DNA of 64,000 nt from Bacillus swezeyi. Lineage in GTDB: Bacteria > Bacillota > Bacilli > Bacillales > Bacillaceae. Where the stretch lies: positions 496,001-560,000 of the forward strand of contig NZ_MRBK01000004.1 of assembly GCF_001969815.1 (NCBI RefSeq), in the 5' to 3' direction. Both the position numbers and the translations under genes were made by a program. The notes beneath the pieces are model-generated. The model was not told the origin of the DNA. It saw nothing but the letters and a program-made list of their open reading frames with translations, and made no database searches. Positions 47,279-56,196 of this stretch are shown here, in pieces (positions within the stretch are counted from its first letter, which is position 1; the number at the start of each line of letters is the position of its first letter).

Positions 47279-47312
47279 ACCACCCCATCCTAAAAAAGAT
47301 GGGGGTCTTATG
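47279..47312 (+). terminator. Terminator-like hairpin after yybO
   Basis: AGACC-A-CCCCATC / GATGGGG-GGTCT stem with a short A-rich loop. Only a few T follow. It could equally belong to the 5' leader of the holin-like toxin mRNA. Confidence 0.5.
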
Positions 47313-47361
47313 TTCTTCAATCAATTCCTATAAAGTGAAAATTAAGAAGGGAGGTGAGAGC

Positions 47362-47565
47362 ATGGCAACAGAAAGCGCACTTCAATTGATGCTTTCCTTC
47401 GGCATCCTTATTGTAGGGATTCTGACACTAGCAATTTCACGAAAAAAAGTAAGAACGCCCCTGACCGTCCATCAAGGCGTTCCCACTTATAAGTTAGACT
47501 TTAGGAAAAAAACCGACTCCCTTACAGGAGCTATTTTAGCAACAATAAAAAGAACTTTTCCATAA
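47362..47565 (+). CDS. Putative type I holin-like toxin (Hol_Tox), C-terminally extended
   Basis: MATESALQLMLSFGILIVGI followed by LTLAISRKK is the pattern of the short holin-like toxins of Bacillus type I toxin-antitoxin pairs: one membrane helix with a basic end. An exceptionally strong AGGGAGGTGA ribosome-binding site precedes it. Family members usually stop right after the lysines. Here a run of seven A (47442-47448) is one base longer than needed to read K-K-stop, so the frame continues for 38 more residues through the antisense terminator region, giving 67 residues. It may be inactivated, or the run may vary. Confidence 0.65.
   Translation: MATESALQLMLSFGILIVGILTLAISRKKVRTPLTVHQGVPTYKLDFRKKTDSLTGAILATIKRTFP
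47440..47538 (-). ncRNA. Candidate antisense antitoxin RNA
   Basis: On the minus strand, GAACGCC / GGCGTTC (outer bases about 47452-47481) followed by TTACTTTTTTTC forms an intrinsic terminator inside the toxin gene. About 55 bases upstream an extended -10, TGC-TAAAAT (47533-47538), could start an RNA of roughly 90 nt covering the toxin's 3' part. This is how RatA and SR4 pair with txpA and bsrG. The -35 is poor. Inferred, not shown. Confidence 0.45.
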
Positions 47566-47618
47566 AAAATACCATGAGAGGGATTTTGAGTTTCTCCTGC
47601 GACAATAGATGCGGTGAA

Positions 47619-47652
47619 TCACTGTGAAATACGAAGCCATGCCTCACAGTGA
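47619..47652. repeat. 9-bp inverted repeat
   Basis: TCACTGTGA / TCACAGTGA with 16 bases between the arms, in the gap between the holin-like toxin and the MFS gene. Role unknown. Confidence 0.4.
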
Positions 47653-47657
47653 AGTAA

Positions 47658-47831
47658 ACCAAAACCTTAGCTATCTTTAGGAAATATGATGAATATATTG
47701 GAACAGACAAACTGGATTTATTTCACTTTGAAGCAGCTCATCATCGCTATGAGAGTGTATCAATTCTTAAAACAATTGCATTGCTTGAGCAGTTTTCAGA
47801 AAGCCTTATTATATTGACTAAAAATGGATAG
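47658..47831 (+). pseudogene. C-terminal remnant of an unidentified gene
   Basis: An open frame without a start codon reads TLAIFRKYDEYIGTDKLDLF, then HFEAAHHRYESVSILKTIAL, then LEQFSESLIILTKNG and a stop. The composition is protein-like and it ends cleanly, suggesting the tail of a deleted gene. I do not recognise the family. Nothing else was found in this 307-base gap. Confidence 0.4.
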
Positions 47832-47872
47832 CCATCTAAAGCGCCGATATTTTGTTGCGGGGCTTCAGATCG

Positions 47873-49144
47873 TTATGACGGGCTTTTTTGTTTGACAGGT
47901 TTTTTTGCAAGAAGGGCGCAAATGAAACCTGCGCCGGGCAAGATCATCATCATCAGCAAGACGGGTGTATAGCTGTGGAAAAAGTCAAACCCTACGCCGA
48001 GCGGGAGCGGACCAAATGCGGAACCGACAACCATTACAGCCATTGCGATCCCGTTGATGCTGCCGATATAGCGGCGGCCAAAGTAATTCGGCCAAATGAT
48101 ATTCAGCGTAATCCGCTCCAGACCGTTTGCCATTCCCCAGACGACACCGAAGAGAACGGCAGCCGCTGTGCTTTTCGTCGCCAAAAGGAGGAAAAGCAAA
48201 ATCATTTCCATGATAAAAATAAACGCAAGCAGCAGGTTTGTTTTTATTTTTTCCAATATAAATCCAGAAACCATGGAAATCGGAAATCCGATCAGAGCCA
48301 TCAAGCTTAGGACTGTAGCGGCAGTCTGGGGCGACAGACTGTTTTCTCCCAAAATAGACAGAAGGTGAAAGGTGATGCCGGTATTCACTAATGCGGGAAT
48401 CCCGACGCATATTAGGACATACCAGAAGGAAGCGGTTTTCATTGCTTCTTTTAGTGTCCAATCCTCTTCAGCGATTGGCCGGTTCGGACGCATGGCAATA
48501 TCTTGATGAGCATCACCATCATCCATACCGCCGTCCGGCAGCAATCCGATATCTTCCGGACGGTTTCTGACGCCGAAAAAAGCTGCAGGCACAAAGAAAA
48601 ACAGCAGCAGAAAGCCCCACACCTGCCAAGTAAACTGCCAATTCCATTTCTCAATCATCCAGGCATTCAGCACAGGAAATAAGGCCGCGCTCGCAAAACT
48701 GCCGACAGCCATAAAGCTCATCGCTCGGCCTCTTTTTTTAATAAACCATTGCGGAACAAGTGTGTTTGGCAGCAGTGTCATGCCTCCCTGCCCGACTAAA
48801 CGGATCAGAAAAAAGCCAACAGCCACCATCCATATGTTCACCGCAAAGCTGTTAAAAAAACAAGCAGCACCAAGAACAGAACCGACGATCACCATCATTT
48901 TGCGCTGGCCCAGTTTATCTACAAACCTGCCGACAAACATCATCAAGATCCCCGCGCATAAAGTAGCAGCCGAATATATGCCGGACACCTCAGACCGCGA
49001 CCAGCCAAAATCGTGAATATATTCATCAATAAAAATCGAGTTGGAATACGTTTGACCGGGCCCTGAAAAAAAGACGCCCAAGGCAGAAATCAATACGATC
49101 GTCCATCCATAATAAAACGGTAATTGCTGTATTTTTCCTTTCAT
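47873..49144 (-). CDS. MFS transporter (monocarboxylate/oxalate-formate-like, YbfB type)
   Basis: 423 residues, 12 TM. FYYGWTIVLISALGVFFSG, FVGRFVDKLGQRKMM in the A-motif loop and WFIKKRGRAMSFMAVGSFAS are typical of the OFA/MCT-like MFS. A cytoplasmic linker (RNRPEDIGLLPDG) separates the halves. It resembles B. subtilis YbfB. GGGGGAA precedes the ATG. Substrate unknown. It lies between the two sulP-usp modules. Confidence 0.85.
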   Translation of the reverse strand: MKGKIQQLPFYYGWTIVLISALGVFFSGPGQTYSNSIFIDEYIHDFGWSRSEVSGIYSAATLCAGILMMFVGRFVDKLGQRKMMVIVGSVLGAACFFNSFAVNIWMVAVGFFLIRLVGQGGMTLLPNTLVPQWFIKKRGRAMSFMAVGSFASAALFPVLNAWMIEKWNWQFTWQVWGFLLLFFFVPAAFFGVRNRPEDIGLLPDGGMDDGDAHQDIAMRPNRPIAEEDWTLKEAMKTASFWYVLICVGIPALVNTGITFHLLSILGENSLSPQTAATVLSLMALIGFPISMVSGFILEKIKTNLLLAFIFIMEMILLFLLLATKSTAAAVLFGVVWGMANGLERITLNIIWPNYFGRRYIGSINGIAMAVMVVGSAFGPLPLGVGFDFFHSYTPVLLMMMILPGAGFICALLAKKPVKQKSPS

Positions 49145-49164
49145 AAAATATTCCCCCGAGTTAA

Positions 49165-49207
49165 AAATGAAAAACCGACTTTCCCCTGCTTTGCGGGAAA
49201 ATCGGCT
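49165..49207 (-). terminator. Terminator of the second sulP-usp unit
   Basis: Minus-strand AGCCGATTTTCCC / GGGGAAAGTCGGT stem with an 8-base loop, then TTTTTCATTTTT. Confidence 0.88.
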
Positions 49208-49223
49208 TGCTTTCTATAGACCC

Positions 49224-49643
49224 CTACTTGACGATCATAACCGGACAATTCACACGTTTGGCTACTTTGTGGCTGACGCTTCCAAGCACCATTTCCTGCA
49301 AAGAATTCAATCCTCTGCTTCCTACAATCACCATATCAAAATCGTGGTCATTGGCATGGGAAACGATGGTCGGGCCCGGTTCGCCGTGCTTCATTGTAAT
49401 TTGATAAGAGACATCTGCTGTTTGATATTTTTCTTCTATATTTTTTAGTTTATTCCGTCTGGCACTCTCTAATTCTGCTAAACTCGCACTATGCAAAACT
49501 TCGCTTTTGGATTTGGAATAGTCCAGCACATAGATAAGCTCCACTTCGGCTTCTGCCGTAAGCTTTGCAATTTTTATGGCATGATCAGCCGATCTCTCCG
49601 AGTGAGCTGATCCGTCAACAGCCAGCAGGATTTTTTGATACAT
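49224..49643 (-). CDS. Universal stress protein, UspA family (copy 2)
   Basis: 139 residues, same length as copy 1 from ATG 49643 (AGGGAGG seven bases upstream; ATG 49646 is possible). ILLAVDGSAHSERSADHAI and GSRGLNSLQEMVLGSVSHKV give the ATP-binding Usp pattern. It lies 14 bases after sulP copy 2. Confidence 0.92.
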   Translation of the reverse strand: MYQKILLAVDGSAHSERSADHAIKIAKLTAEAEVELIYVLDYSKSKSEVLHSASLAELESARRNKLKNIEEKYQTADVSYQITMKHGEPGPTIVSHANDHDFDMVIVGSRGLNSLQEMVLGSVSHKVAKRVNCPVMIVK

Positions 49644-49657
49644 CATCTTGCCTCCCT

Positions 49658-51127
49658 TTAGTGACTGGATGCTTTTGCATTCGGCTGATCATAAGTAGCC
49701 AGCCTTTTGACCAACTGGCGGCTTGACTCATTTAATCCCGCCAGCGTGACATCCACCTTCTGTTCCTTGAATTTTAAAACCACCTTATCGATTGCAGCCA
49801 CAGCTGAATCATCCCAAATATGTGCGTCTGCAAAATTCAGCACAACTTTTTCTTTTGCCTCATGGAAAGAAAATGATTGAATAAAGTCTTGCACTGAAGC
49901 AAAGAAAATTTGTCCTTTTATATCATAAACGGTTTCCCTTTCTGAAGGAGCCGCTGAAGCCTCTACCCGCACTTTTGATATTTTCGCAACAAAGAATATG
50001 GCGCTTAGAATAATTCCCGCAAAAACTCCCTTAGATAAATCGTGGGTTGCTACGACCGTCACAACGGTGACTATCATCACGATCGAGTCTGACAACGGAA
50101 CTTTTGTCAACGCTCGAAGCGATGACCAGTCAAATGTTCCAATCGAAACCATAATCATGACACCGACTAATGCAGCCATCGGAATTTGAACGACCCAATC
50201 TCCCAGCACCAGGATTAAAAACATTAAGAAGACTCCGGCCACAAAAGTGGACAAGCGGCCTCTTCCGCCTGATTTCACATTGATCACGGACTGGCCGATC
50301 ATGGCACATCCAGCCATGCCTCCGAAAAAACCGGTTACGATGTTGGCTATTCCCTGTCCGCGGCTTTCTTTATTTTTATCGCTTTCCGTATCTGTCATAT
50401 CATCGACAATAGAAGCGGTTAATAATGACTCGAGCAGACCGACAATCGACAGTGCCAAAGCGGTCGGAAAAATGATCGAGAGCGTTTCAAGGTTAAAAGG
50501 AATATCTGGAATCATAAATGCAGGCAAAGAACTTGAGATCTGTCCCAAATCTCCGACAGTCCGAAGATCAAAATGGCCGAATACCGCCAGAACGGTCATC
50601 GCCACGATCGCCACAAGCGGTGCCGGAACAGCTTTTGTGAAGCGGGGCAGCAGATAAATAATCGCCAACGTAACGCCTACAATCACATAGGTCATATTGG
50701 AAATTCCAACAAAATGAGGCACTTGTGCCATAAAGATTAAAATGGCCAGCGCATTTACGAAACCTACCATAACCGAACGCGGAATAAATTTCATAAAGCG
50801 CGCAATTTTCAGCGCCCCAAATATCAATTGGAGTATTCCAGTTAAAATCGTCGCCGCAAATAAATACTGGATGCCGTGATCTTTCACCAAAGTGACCATT
50901 AAAAGAGCCATCGCTCCGGTCGCGGCTGATATCATCGCAGGACGGCCTCCCATAAACGAAATGACAACTGCTATACAAAATGACGCATACAGGCCGACCA
51001 TCGGATCTACACCCGCGATCACCGAGAAAGCAATGGCCTCGGGTATAAGCGCGAGGGCAACGACGATTCCGGCTAAAACGTCCCCTTTCACATTTGGAAA
51101 CCATTCATTATTTAGTTTTTTTAACAT
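49658..51127 (-). CDS. SulP/SLC26 anion transporter with STAS domain (copy 2)
   Basis: 489 residues, closely related to copy 1: [38 protein letters not shown], and a STAS domain with [14 protein letters not shown]. Identity is patchy: blocks around 50190-50420 and 50725-50825 are almost identical to copy 1 in DNA, while the STAS domain and the segment before it differ. ATG 51127 is chosen; a preceding TTG in frame is an alternative. A membrane transporter of sulfate, bicarbonate or another anion. Confidence 0.92.
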   Translation of the reverse strand: MLKKLNNEWFPNVKGDVLAGIVVALALIPEAIAFSVIAGVDPMVGLYASFCIAVVISFMGGRPAMISAATGAMALLMVTLVKDHGIQYLFAATILTGILQLIFGALKIARFMKFIPRSVMVGFVNALAILIFMAQVPHFVGISNMTYVIVGVTLAIIYLLPRFTKAVPAPLVAIVAMTVLAVFGHFDLRTVGDLGQISSSLPAFMIPDIPFNLETLSIIFPTALALSIVGLLESLLTASIVDDMTDTESDKNKESRGQGIANIVTGFFGGMAGCAMIGQSVINVKSGGRGRLSTFVAGVFLMFLILVLGDWVVQIPMAALVGVMIMVSIGTFDWSSLRALTKVPLSDSIVMIVTVVTVVATHDLSKGVFAGIILSAIFFVAKISKVRVEASAAPSERETVYDIKGQIFFASVQDFIQSFSFHEAKEKVVLNFADAHIWDDSAVAAIDKVVLKFKEQKVDVTLAGLNESSRQLVKRLATYDQPNAKASSH

Positions 51128-51163
51128 CAATTGAAAAACACCTCTCTATTTTGATTTGAATGA

Positions 51164-51182
51164 CTTCTAACTCTCATAGAAG
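51164..51182. promoter_or_regulatory. Shared dyad upstream of sulP copy 2
   Basis: CTTCTA-ACTCTCA-TAGAAG, the same 19 bases as before copy 1, here 37 bases from the start codon. The surrounding sequence has diverged, so conservation of the dyad suggests function. Confidence 0.6.
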
Positions 51183-51345
51183 CCGGGGCCGTTTGCAACA
51201 TATTTAAATTTAACAGATCATCAATTAAATGTCTATAATTTTTTGTTCCAAAAACGATCTTTTTTGGTACTGTCGATATAAATCATACAAGCTGCAACAA
51301 TATTTTGGTATAATGACTGAAAGCTCTATTCTTGGAGATGATAAA

Positions 51346-51894
51346 GTGATTTTTGGTTATGTACGTCCATTCAGCCAAGACAAGGATCTTAAGCTGCAAA
51401 TCAACGCCATTGAAAAGCATGGCTGTGACAAGATCTTTAAGGAACAAACAAGCTCGGCAAAAAACCGGCCGGAATTAAAAAGCCTGTTTCATACCCTCAG
51501 CAGCGGAGATCAAGTCATCGTATACAAGCTGTATAATATCGCCGACTCAACCCGGCATTTAATAGACTTGGTTCAACGATTTCAGCAGCAAAATATTGAC
51601 TTTATCTCGATCACTGACCAAGTGGATACTTCAACCGCAGAAGGGAAAATATTCTTTAAACTCCTGGATAAAATTGGAGATTTTCAGCATGATGTTTTAA
51701 GTGAAAGTACAAAAGCAGGGATTTATGAAGCAAAATTGAAGGGGAAAACCGGAGGCCGTCCGAGAAAGCCAGATCATAACGTCAGACGTGCATTAGACAT
51801 GTATCAGAGCAAAATATACAGCATCGCCCAAATCACCGCGGAGACAGGAATCAGCAAAACAACGCTGTATCGTTATTTGGAAGATGATTGCTGA
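51346..51894 (+). CDS. Serine-recombinase (resolvase/invertase) family protein lacking catalytic residues
   Basis: 182 residues from GTG 51346 (GGAGATGA upstream). It has the fold of Tn3-type resolvases: FGYVRPFSQDKDLKLQ at the start, long helix around 110-135, GGRPRKP hinge and a C-terminal helix-turn-helix (AQITAETGISKTTLYRYL). In active members the start reads YxRVST with the nucleophilic Ser, and later LDRLGR. Here these are YVRPFS, where the Ser column is Phe, and LYNIAD, which lacks the Asp-Arg-x2-Arg. It is probably catalytically dead, and a DNA-binding regulator is more likely than a recombinase. It is divergent from sulP copy 2. Confidence 0.82.
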   Translation: MIFGYVRPFSQDKDLKLQINAIEKHGCDKIFKEQTSSAKNRPELKSLFHTLSSGDQVIVYKLYNIADSTRHLIDLVQRFQQQNIDFISITDQVDTSTAEGKIFFKLLDKIGDFQHDVLSESTKAGIYEAKLKGKTGGRPRKPDHNVRRALDMYQSKIYSIAQITAETGISKTTLYRYLEDDC

Positions 51895-51920
51895 ATGAAA
51901 GCCGTTAATCCATATAAACA

Positions 51921-51957
51921 AAAAAGAACAAGACCTTTAACGGTTCTTGTTCTTTTT
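51921..51957. terminator. Bidirectional terminator between recombinase-like gene and rpsR
   Basis: AAAAAGAACAAG / CTTGTTCTTTTT, 12-bp stem with a 13-base loop, A and T runs on either side. Confidence 0.9.
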
Positions 51958-51967
51958 ATATTTCGGC

Positions 51968-52237
<270 letters not shown>

Positions 52238-52259
52238 TTATAAGATCGTCCGTCATCCA

Positions 52260-52772
52260 TTAAAATGGCAAATCGTCATCTGAGATGTCAATCGGCTTTC
52301 CATCGTTTGCAAATGGATCATCATTAAAGCTGTTGCCTTGATTGCGATTCTGGTTGTTTTGATTGCCGCCAAATGAATTCGGTTCGTTTTGTCCGCCGCC
52401 AAAGTATTGGCCTCCCTGGCCGCCGCTATAACCGCCGGAACCAGAACCGCCGCCTTTAGGCTCCAGAAATTGAACACTTTCAGCTTGAACTTCTGTGACG
52501 AACACACGCTGTCCCTGCTGGTTTTCATAGTTCCTCGTTTGCAAACGGCCATCTACACCCGCAAGGCTTCCTTTTTTAAGGAAATTCGCTACGTTTTCAG
52601 CTTGTCTTCTCCAAGTGACACAGTTGATGAAATCAGCTTCACGTTCGCCCTGTTGATTCGTAAACGTACGATTTACAGCGAGCGTAAAGGTGGCAACAGC
52701 TGCACCGCTGGGAGTATAACGAAGCTCTGGGTCCTTTGTCAGTCTGCCGACTAAAACAACTCGGTTAAGCAT
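52260..52772 (-). CDS. ssbA: Single-stranded DNA-binding protein
   Basis: 170 residues. OB-fold domain ([20 protein letters not shown] at the start, [20 protein letters not shown]), then a Gly/Asn/Gln-rich flexible linker and the acidic tip DISDDDLPF that recruits replication and repair partners. Essential replication protein located between the S6 and S18 genes. Confidence 0.98.
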   Translation of the reverse strand: MLNRVVLVGRLTKDPELRYTPSGAAVATFTLAVNRTFTNQQGEREADFINCVTWRRQAENVANFLKKGSLAGVDGRLQTRNYENQQGQRVFVTEVQAESVQFLEPKGGGSGSGGYSGGQGGQYFGGGQNEPNSFGGNQNNQNRNQGNSFNDDPFANDGKPIDISDDDLPF

Positions 52773-52818
52773 ATTGAGAGACCATCCTTTTGCTTTAGAA
52801 TATATAATTCAATACTGT

Positions 52819-53106
52819 TTATTCTTCGTCTTTAACCACGATGTGGCGAATGATGTCATCACTGATTTTAGCTAAACGGTCAAATTCTTGAACTGCTTCA
52901 GAACCAGATTGAACGTATACGATTTGGTAAAATCCGTCGCGTAAATCGTTGATTTCGTAAGCAAGACGGCGTTTTCCCCAATCTTTAGTTTCAGTGATCT
53001 CCGCACCGTTTGTCGTTAAAATGTTGTTAAAACGTTCAACAACAGCCTTTTTAGACTCTTCATCAACGTCTGGGCGGATGATGTACATGATTTCGTACTT
53101 TCTCAT
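52819..53106 (-). CDS. rpsF: 30S ribosomal protein S6
   Basis: 95 residues from ATG 53106 with AGGAGGTG upstream; the longer frame has no second ribosome-binding site. [20 protein letters not shown] and [13 protein letters not shown] are typical S6. First gene of the rpsF-ssbA-rpsR operon. Confidence 0.98.
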   Translation of the reverse strand: MRKYEIMYIIRPDVDEESKKAVVERFNNILTTNGAEITETKDWGKRRLAYEINDLRDGFYQIVYVQSGSEAVQEFDRLAKISDDIIRHIVVKDEE

Positions 53107-53130
53107 TTGTATTTGCACCTCCTTTTGGAC

Positions 53131-53214
53131 TAAGCGGCCCATCATATTGGGCAAGAAGCAATAATTCTATTACTCACAATTTTATATTATATCAAAGCTC
53201 TAGTCCCTTTTCAA
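53131..53214 (-). promoter_or_regulatory. rpsF operon promoter and possible S6:S18-binding leader
   Basis: On the minus strand TTGAAA (53209-53214) and TATAAT (53186-53191) are separated by 17 bases. The leader then holds GCCCA-atatga-TGGGC followed by CGCTTAG (53131-53152), a small hairpin with an adjacent CCG. That is the general form of the S6:S18-binding autoregulatory element described for rpsF leaders. The RNA element is tentative; the promoter is good. Confidence 0.6.
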
Positions 53215-53219
53215 CTGTG

Positions 53220-54320
53220 TTATACGTTGAAACGGAAATGAATCACATCGCCGTCTTTCACGATATATTCTTTTCCTTCAAGGCGGACTTTTCCCGCTTC
53301 CTTTGCGGCAGACATGCTCCCTGCTTCAACCAGATCGGCATACGCCACCGTTTCCGCCCGGATAAAGCCGCGTTCAAAATCAGTATGAATGATGCCCGCA
53401 CATTCCGGAGCCTTCATTCCCTTTTTAAACGTCCAGGCTCTGACTTCCTGTTCCCCCGCCGTAAAATAAGTAGCAAGACCGAGCAGGGAATAGGATGCTT
53501 TAATCAATTGATCGAGTCCTGATTCTTCAATGCCGAGTTCTTCAAGGAACATCGCCTTTTCTTCACCTTCAAGCTCGGCAATTTCAGATTCGATTTTCGC
53601 ACAGACGACGATGACCTCCGCATTTTCAGCAGCGGCAAATTCCCTCACCCTCTGAACGTACTCATTTCCTGAAGGATCAGCCACCTCGTCCTCGCTGACA
53701 TTTGCCACATATAATACAGGTTTGGTTGTTAACAGATGAAGCTGTTTCAGCACTTTTTGCTGCTCTTCTGTAAATTCAACAGAGCGTGCAGGTTTTTCTT
53801 GTTCAAATGCTTCCTTTAACTTTGTCAAAATCTCAAATTCAAAAACAGCTTCCTTATCCTTCTGCTTGGCCATCTTGCCTACCCGGCCGATCCGCTTCTC
53901 AACAGTTTCCAGGTCAGCCAATATCAGCTCGAGATTGATCGTCTCGATATCAGAGATCGGATCTACTTTTCCGGAGACGTGTGTAATATTGTCGTCTGCA
54001 AAGCAGCGGACAACATGACAAATGGCATCGACTTGGCGAATGTGGGAAAGGAACTTATTCCCAAGTCCTTCACCTTTAGATGCCCCTTTTACGATACCAG
54101 CAATATCTGTGAACTCAAACGCGGTTGGAACGGTCTTCTTCGGATTGACAAGTTCTGTCAGTTTTTGCAGCCGCTCATCAGGCACCTCGACGATCCCGAC
54201 GTTTGGGTCAATTGTACAAAACGGGTAGTTGGCCGATTCTGCCCCGGCCTGTGTAATCGCATTAAACAAGGTTGATTTACCAACGTTCGGCAAACCAACA
54301 ATCCCAGCTGTTAAAGCCAT
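53220..54320 (-). CDS. ychF: Redox-regulated/ribosome-associated GTPase YchF (YyaF)
   Basis: 366 residues from ATG 54320 (GAGGAGATG upstream), the family length. Obg-related P-loop ATPase/GTPase: G1 [14 protein letters not shown]3 [16 protein letters not shown], the NxxE-type G4 NVSEDE region, and the C-terminal TGS-like domain ([16 protein letters not shown] ... [15 protein letters not shown]). The family prefers ATP and binds ribosomes. Confidence 0.97.
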   Translation of the reverse strand: MALTAGIVGLPNVGKSTLFNAITQAGAESANYPFCTIDPNVGIVEVPDERLQKLTELVNPKKTVPTAFEFTDIAGIVKGASKGEGLGNKFLSHIRQVDAICHVVRCFADDNITHVSGKVDPISDIETINLELILADLETVEKRIGRVGKMAKQKDKEAVFEFEILTKLKEAFEQEKPARSVEFTEEQQKVLKQLHLLTTKPVLYVANVSEDEVADPSGNEYVQRVREFAAAENAEVIVVCAKIESEIAELEGEEKAMFLEELGIEESGLDQLIKASYSLLGLATYFTAGEQEVRAWTFKKGMKAPECAGIIHTDFERGFIRAETVAYADLVEAGSMSAAKEAGKVRLEGKEYIVKDGDVIHFRFNV

Positions 54321-54473
54321 TCTTTCATCTCCTCTATCATTAAACATCCGTGTGTAGTCGTGTAATGTAAACCTGCAACAATTATAAGGATGATTACTGT
54401 AAAAGACAAGCTGACAAAACTTGCTTTTCAATAACTGAAACAGTGCGAAAATCAATTTTTACCTTTACAGTGA

Positions 54474-54524
54474 TAAAAAAGCATGAGGGGGTCCGTGTAT
54501 ATTAAGAATCGGACTCCTCATGCT
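54474..54524 (-). terminator. Terminator overlapping the DUF951 gene end
   Basis: Minus-strand GCATGAGG-a-GTCCG / CGGAC-c-CCTCATGC stem followed by six T. The left arm includes the last codons of the DUF951 gene. Confidence 0.88.
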
Positions 54525-54711
54525 TGACTAAGATCTTTTTCATTTTTCTTTGAAATTCTTTGCGGGGGATCATGACACTGTGAGAACAGCCCTCGCACTT
54601 AATTCGGATGTCCATTCCCATCCGAATGATCTTCCAGCGGTTTGTACCGCAGGGATGCGGCTTTTTCATTTCGACCACGTCATTCAGGCCAAATTCTTTA
54701 TCGGCCAACAT
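54502..54711 (-). CDS. yyzM: DUF951 small protein
   Basis: 69 residues. VVEMKKPHPCGTNRWKIIRM, then GMDIRIKCEGCSHSVMIPR, the DUF951 pattern with two cysteine pairs, CG and CEGC, that may hold zinc. It is conserved next to ychF in Bacilli. Function unknown; the symbol is by similarity and position. The terminator stem reaches into its 3' end. Confidence 0.8.
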   Translation of the reverse strand: MLADKEFGLNDVVEMKKPHPCGTNRWKIIRMGMDIRIKCEGCSHSVMIPRKEFQRKMKKILVKHEESDS

Positions 54712-54830
54712 CGTTCACCTCTTTGCTTGCTTTGTTGTGATCTTATTGTACAAAAAACGACAAGGAAAGGGCAATTGCTCAATAAAAATATCATAATATG
54801 GTATATTCCAAAATAACATATACTATCTTT

Positions 54831-55844
54831 TTATTTCCATTTACTTAATAAAGGGTACAACAAGATATTAACCAATAAATACAAATTCAACAACCCATAA
54901 ATTGGATATAAAAAAGCGATTAAATTTGAAAATCCAAAAGAGGTGAAAGGAAGCATAATCAAAAGAAGCAAGAATACCATGATCCATCTCGGCCAGTTCA
55001 CAAGCGAAAGAAAACGGCTTGAGAGGCCAAGAATGCTTGAAATGGTTGTCGTATAAATCGCCACACAAAGCACGGCTGTCATAAAAATAAAAATGGGAAA
55101 AGGGGCGCCTTCCAAAACCGCGAATAAAGGAATTTCATAATGTGATAGTTCACCGGCAAGCTCCACGAGCGTCTCATTGTACATAAATGAAATAGCGCCG
55201 AAGACCAAACCGCTTAAAATACTGGCAATCCTGGCTTCACCGACTCCTTTGAGCTCTTTGCCGACCGCAGATAAAACGGCCACGACTGATAAAATGTTCA
55301 GCGAAGCGAATGCGATGCCGGCGGGCCAATTGTACTGATGGTTTAGATTGAGCAGCCACGGCTGGTGGCGAGCCGTTTGAAAAGAAATCAGCACGTACAG
55401 CAATCCCGCTACTAAAATCGGAATCAAATAGCTGTTGACCGATAAAATTCCTTTCAGGCCCCACAGAAAGAGGAGCCCGGCACATAAAGAAAACAGTACG
55501 ACTCCCGCCCAAAACGGGACATGAAATATTTGCAGAGTTACCCCGCCTCCGGCGATCATCACAATCGTAGTTGTAAACAAATAAAGAATGATCAGCAAAT
55601 CATACACTTTCGCCAGCAGAGGGCCGATCAATTTTTCAAGAACAGGCAGAAAATGCGCCGATTTCTCTTCATAGCTGATCTTCATGACAATATAGGTCGA
55701 CAGGCTGAACATAATCGTGAATAAAAGGATAGCCAGTCCGCTTTCATCACCAAAAAATTGCCATATCTCCTGGCCGGATGCATATCCTGCGCCTATTAAG
55801 CTCCCTAAAATAAGAAGCATCCACTTCAGTCCGGCTCTCCACAC
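54831..55844 (-). CDS. yyaD: YkvI-family polytopic membrane protein YyaD
   Basis: 337 residues, about ten hydrophobic helices, beginning LILGSLIGAGYASGQEIWQF, a conserved glycine-rich first helix of the YkvI/YyaD membrane family (distantly APC-transporter-like). GTG start with GGGGTGAG upstream. In B. subtilis yyaD occupies this position near yyaC. No transported substrate known. Confidence 0.8.
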   Translation of the reverse strand: MWRAGLKWMLLILGSLIGAGYASGQEIWQFFGDESGLAILLFTIMFSLSTYIVMKISYEEKSAHFLPVLEKLIGPLLAKVYDLLIILYLFTTTIVMIAGGGVTLQIFHVPFWAGVVLFSLCAGLLFLWGLKGILSVNSYLIPILVAGLLYVLISFQTARHQPWLLNLNHQYNWPAGIAFASLNILSVVAVLSAVGKELKGVGEARIASILSGLVFGAISFMYNETLVELAGELSHYEIPLFAVLEGAPFPIFIFMTAVLCVAIYTTTISSILGLSSRFLSLVNWPRWIMVFLLLLIMLPFTSFGFSNLIAFLYPIYGLLNLYLLVNILLYPLLSKWK

Positions 55845-56094
55845 GATTTTCTCACCCCATCAGAATCAGTTTTAAGCTTGTTTACGCATCTACTGACACT
55901 ATATTGTCCTTTCACAATAAAAATTCATGGAATTATCGAAAGACCATTGCAGAGAATTTTTTCACCAAAAACACTAAAATTATATCAATATAATAGAAAA
56001 GTGGAGGTAGATCATATTTTTCACTCCTTCTACCATCTATAAAACACCACACTTCCTCATCAAAAGATTCAGCCCCGCTGGATGAACATCCAAA

Positions 56095-56124
56095 GCATAA
56101 AAAAAGAGACTGCTGGATATACTG
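56095..56124 (+). promoter_or_regulatory. Sigma-F-like promoter of yyaC
   Basis: GCATA (56095-56099) and GGATATACTG (56115-56124), 15-base spacer, match the forespore sigma-F pattern GYWTA / GGnnAnAWTR except at one position. It lies 72 bases upstream of the start codon. Confidence 0.55.
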
Positions 56125-56196
56125 TAAACAACCATTCATACGCAAAAAAACACGCCAAGGAATGCTGTTACCATTTTGACAAGGATGTGAAGCCCT

